Assembly (NCBI GenBank): GCA_014804185.1
Contig: JAAVAG010000039.1
Location: 1 to 9,021, forward strand
Direction: 5' to 3'
Length of the DNA stretch: 9,021 nucleotides
Source: Lachnospiraceae bacterium
GTDB taxonomy: Bacteria > Bacillota > Clostridia > Lachnospirales > Lachnospiraceae
Shown here: positions 7,087 through 9,021 of the stretch, one piece after another
Numbering within the stretch: the first letter of the stretch is position 1
How the letters are laid out: each line of letters begins with the position of its first letter
Made by a program: the position numbers and the translations under genes
Notes under the pieces: generated by a model
Told to the model about the DNA's origin: nothing
Seen by the model: the letters and a program-made list of their open reading frames with translations, nothing else
The model's database searches: none

Positions 7087-7112
7087 ATCGGGCGGACCAT
7101 CCGCCGCCCGAT
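7087..7112 (-). terminator. GC-rich inverted repeat after the M23 peptidase gene, possible transcript end
   Basis: ATCGGGCGG (7087-7095) and CCGCCCGAT (7104-7112) make a perfect 9-bp stem with an 8-nt loop, 51 bp after the peptidase stop codon and 19 bp before the murA -35 box. The position suits a transcript end. Neither strand has a clear T-run after the stem (the minus strand continues ACCGAACATG), so it is not a textbook intrinsic terminator. It may be Rho-dependent, a weak terminator, or a 3'-end stabiliser. Confidence 0.4.
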
Positions 7113-7162
7113 TCGTTCTCTCTGTTCCTAGCATCTCCCAGACCCGCAGAATTCATACATTT

Positions 7163-8755
7163 TTATGGATTAACATAATTCAGCGGATTGACGTATGACC
7201 CGTTGATCAGGATTTCAAAATGCAGATGGGGTCCTGTGCTCACGCCTGTGCTGCCGCTTCTGGCGATCACCTGTCCCTGGCTCACTTTCTGTCCCACAGA
7301 CACCAGAATCTTACTCAGATGTTTATATCTGGTCTCCGTCCCGTTGCCGTGATTGATATAGACCGTGTATCCGCCGCCGCTTGTCCAGCCCGCTTTTGTC
7401 ACCGTACCGCCGGAGGCCGCCATGACGCTTGTCCCGGTGGACACGGCCCAGTCCACGCCCTTGTGGTACGTGCTGGCTCCCTTCGTAGGCGCCTTTCTCT
7501 TTCCGAAAGAAGAGGTCTTTCTTCCCCCGGAGATAGGCCTGATAAATCTCGGCGGATTCATGGTTCCCCGTTTTACGATCTTGGGTACTGCCTCCATCAC
7601 CACTTCCTGCTTCAGGATCTCCCGGCCCGTCTCGATATTATTTCTGTAGGAGACGATAGCGACCACTTTTCGGAAACCCTCAGAGGGGTCCTGAATCGTT
7701 TCCCTCTGTGTGGTATACCAGTTGTCCACATCGATATATTCCACTTCGGCATTATAACTTTCCTCGTAGTAAATCTGCTCCTGCCTCTCCACGGAAAGTT
7801 CCGGCTCAGGCACTGTCACCACCAGCTTCTGCCCCACACGGATTGTTGTATTTACGGTTTCCAGGCTGTCATTCATCTCCACAAGCCTGTCCATGGGAAT
7901 ATTAACTTTAATGGAAATCTCGGAGAGCGTATCCCCGGAAACCACCTCATAGACGGTAGGAACCTCCTGTTCTTTGATGACCTGCTCGATGGCCTCCTCA
8001 AGCGGAGTGATCTGAGAGACGTCCAGATATGCCTCCACAATCTCCACTTCTTCGGCAAAATTCATATTCATCAGGCCCCGCTCATAATCCTCAAAATCTT
8101 TCTCTCCTGCCGGCTCCACCTCTTTAAACATGGAAAACAGCCTGTCCTGGATGCCGCCGTTTGCCAGCGCATCCTCCCGGCTTACGGCGACAGTCTCCTG
8201 AAGTTCATCTTTCTTCGTGATCTGCGCGGTCAGCACATTGAACTCTCTTGTGGCGTCATGCACCAGTTCCACCTCAAATGCGCCCTCGCCGCCATACTGA
8301 TCCACAGCCGCCTGCAAAAGCTCCCTGGCTTCCTCTACGCTTCCAAGATTTACCATATATTCGTTAATCTTCACCACATAAGAATGTTTCATGGTGTTTC
8401 TGACATTGCTCTGCACAACGGCCCGCATGCGCTCCAGAATGTCCGCCTCGCTGTCGATCCACCCGACCAGAACCTCGCTCCCTTCCACACGCATATCCAC
8501 TTCCGCAAAAACCAGTTCCGAATCCTGCAGCGCAAGTTCCCTGCGCACCTCCTGAAGATATTCCTCCGCACGGCCCGGATCTCCCACCACGCCCACATCG
8601 GTTCCGTTCAAAAAGACGGTAAACATATTATCCCCCGTGGACTCCAGTTTCTGCCAGCCCGGAAAAAGAAACGCCGCTGCCGAAAGTGTAACGGCAGCAG
8701 TCTTAATGTATGTGAATCGAAGACGCTTATAGTATCTCGTAATTAACTTCAACAT
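7163..8755 (-). CDS. Membrane-anchored LysM-G5-M23 peptidoglycan metallopeptidase
   Basis: Probable cell-wall endopeptidase of 530 residues. A basic N-terminus (KLITRYYKRLRF) and one hydrophobic segment (about 17-34) suggest a signal anchor, with the rest outside the membrane. Residues 45-265 hold two related copies of an alpha/beta unit (about 46-75 and 126-155, each a short strand pair followed by a helix) and then acidic helical sequence. A LysM domain (268-315, YEVVSGDTLSEISIKVNI) should bind glycan. A G5-like domain (about 335-397) precedes the M23 LytM-type catalytic domain (412-526). All zinc and catalytic residues are visible: HKGVD (H431, D435), H479 in RYKHLS, and HLH (H510, H512). 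It should therefore be active on peptide crosslinks. The ATG at 8755 has AGGGA 7 nt upstream; a TTG at 8779 in the same frame is rejected because it would put that AGGGA inside the gene. M23 proteins of this layout include sporulation factors such as SpoIIQ, but the domain order here differs and I do not assign that name. Confidence 0.93.
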   Translation of the reverse strand: MLKLITRYYKRLRFTYIKTAAVTLSAAAFLFPGWQKLESTGDNMFTVFLNGTDVGVVGDPGRAEEYLQEVRRELALQDSELVFAEVDMRVEGSEVLVGWIDSEADILERMRAVVQSNVRNTMKHSYVVKINEYMVNLGSVEEARELLQAAVDQYGGEGAFEVELVHDATREFNVLTAQITKKDELQETVAVSREDALANGGIQDRLFSMFKEVEPAGEKDFEDYERGLMNMNFAEEVEIVEAYLDVSQITPLEEAIEQVIKEQEVPTVYEVVSGDTLSEISIKVNIPMDRLVEMNDSLETVNTTIRVGQKLVVTVPEPELSVERQEQIYYEESYNAEVEYIDVDNWYTTQRETIQDPSEGFRKVVAIVSYRNNIETGREILKQEVVMEAVPKIVKRGTMNPPRFIRPISGGRKTSSFGKRKAPTKGASTYHKGVDWAVSTGTSVMAASGGTVTKAGWTSGGGYTVYINHGNGTETRYKHLSKILVSVGQKVSQGQVIARSGSTGVSTGPHLHFEILINGSYVNPLNYVNP

Positions 8756-8762
8756 TATTTTA

Positions 8763-8767
8763 TCCCT
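8763..8767 (-). promoter_or_regulatory. Ribosome binding site of the M23 peptidase gene
   Basis: AGGGA on the minus strand, 7 nt before the ATG at 8755. It decides this start against the in-frame TTG at 8779. Confidence 0.65.
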
Positions 8768-8794
8768 ATTAGTTAACAATTTTGTAACATTTTC

Positions 8795-8823
8795 ATTCTA
8801 ACAGTATTTATTTTCCTTGTAAA
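8795..8823 (-). promoter_or_regulatory. Promoter of the M23 peptidase gene
   Basis: Minus strand: TTTACA (8823-8818), exactly 17 nt, then TAGAAT (8800-8795). The -10 is preceded by TGT, an extended -10 (TGn). Transcription would start near 8788, giving a leader of about 33 nt. A partly symmetric GTTA-N9-TAAC lies right at the predicted start and could be an operator, though AT-rich sequence makes such matches cheap. Confidence 0.75.
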
Positions 8824-8845
8824 GTAAAATATACATTTCTCGTCA

Positions 8846-8869
8846 AAGCAGCTTAAAGCATAGCCGCCT
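8846..8869 (-). terminator. Weak stem-loop after the partial upstream gene
   Basis: In the minus-strand RNA, AGGCGGCU (8869-8862) pairs with AGCUGCUU (8853-8846) over 8 bp with two G-U pairs and an 8-nt loop, starting 7 nt after the stop codon. Only UU follows directly, so it is a poor intrinsic terminator. Position is the main support. Confidence 0.35.
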
Positions 8870-8876
8870 GATCTTA

Positions 8877-9021
8877 TTATCCCCGTTTCCGCACACTGTA
8901 TCCGAAAGTTCCCACTGCCTCCCCGCATGTAAAATAGGTTCCGTGAGAATAGACGACAGGTTCCGCCCGCTCCAGACAGAATTTGCCGTTCTCATCCATA
9001 TATTTTTCATCGGCATGCACG
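8877..9021 (-). CDS. C-terminal end of a probable flavin reductase family protein (5' part outside window)
   Basis: A minus-strand frame enters from the right edge and runs 47 codons to a double stop, TAATAA. It is too short to be obvious, but the protein reads like a real C-terminus: VHADEKYMDENGKF, then PVVYSHGTYF, ending GTFGYSVRKRG. The pattern Asp-Glu-Asn-Gly-Lys, YSHGxYF and GxFGYSVRK is what I recall from the ends of FMN-binding flavin reductase family proteins in Clostridia. That assignment is from memory of the family and not from a search. Such proteins transfer electrons from NAD(P)H to flavin; the catalytic part is not in the window. The frame keeps codon use like that of the neighbouring genes, and a stem-loop and the next gene's promoter follow the stop. 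Confidence 0.65.
   Translation of the reverse strand, partial: VHADEKYMDENGKFCLERAEPVVYSHGTYFTCGEAVGTFGYSVRKRG

Noticed and set aside
6974..7156. 60-codon minus-strand open frame between the peptidase and murA
   Set aside because: It spans the inverted repeat and the murA promoter, lacks a good ribosome binding site, and its protein has no low-complexity, membrane or family pattern that would suggest a real small gene.
7220..8746. 508-codon plus-strand open frame opposite the M23 peptidase
   Set aside because: It mirrors the coding frame of a gene with a full set of recognisable domains. Its protein is rich in His, Leu and Cys with no recognisable motif, and no ribosome binding site precedes it.

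Overview
The window carries six genes, all on the minus strand, so the map reads from right to left. Codon use of roughly 50% GC, strong AGGAGG-type ribosome binding sites, an S-box (SAM-I) leader on metK, and the families present all point to a Clostridia-class Firmicute, most likely Lachnospiraceae. That placement is inferred from protein style and gene content. No search was run.

From right to left: (1) the last 47 codons of a gene that looks like a flavin reductase family protein (8877-9021, cut by the window edge); (2) a 530-residue membrane-anchored LysM-G5-M23 metallopeptidase (7163-8755) with its own near-consensus promoter; (3) murA, the first committed step of peptidoglycan synthesis (5604-6899), behind its own promoter and a 134-nt structured leader; (4) metK, S-adenosylmethionine synthetase (4011-5210), behind a TTGACA promoter, a SAM-I type riboswitch and an intrinsic terminator; (5) dnaE, DNA polymerase III alpha (419-3898), whose ribosome binding site lies inside a long hairpin; (6) the first 110 codons of pfkA, ATP-dependent 6-phosphofructokinase (1-332, cut by the window edge), with a promoter in the 86-bp gap behind dnaE.

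Functionally this is core housekeeping DNA: cell wall synthesis and remodelling (murA and the M23 peptidase), one-carbon supply (metK), replication (dnaE) and glycolysis (pfkA). Although the genes are collinear, almost every one has its own promoter candidate, so this looks like a string of short transcription units rather than one operon. The only gap with no good promoter is metK-dnaE.

I see no mobile element, CRISPR array, tRNA, rRNA or novel multi-gene system. The parts worth a second look are in the non-coding gaps: a 13-bp stem that would hide the dnaE ribosome binding site in read-through transcripts, an unusual insertion in the SAM riboswitch between GGTGC and the P4 hairpin, and an imperfect tandem repeat of about 22 bp directly upstream of the metK -35 box. 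The many plus-strand open frames are shadows of the minus-strand genes.
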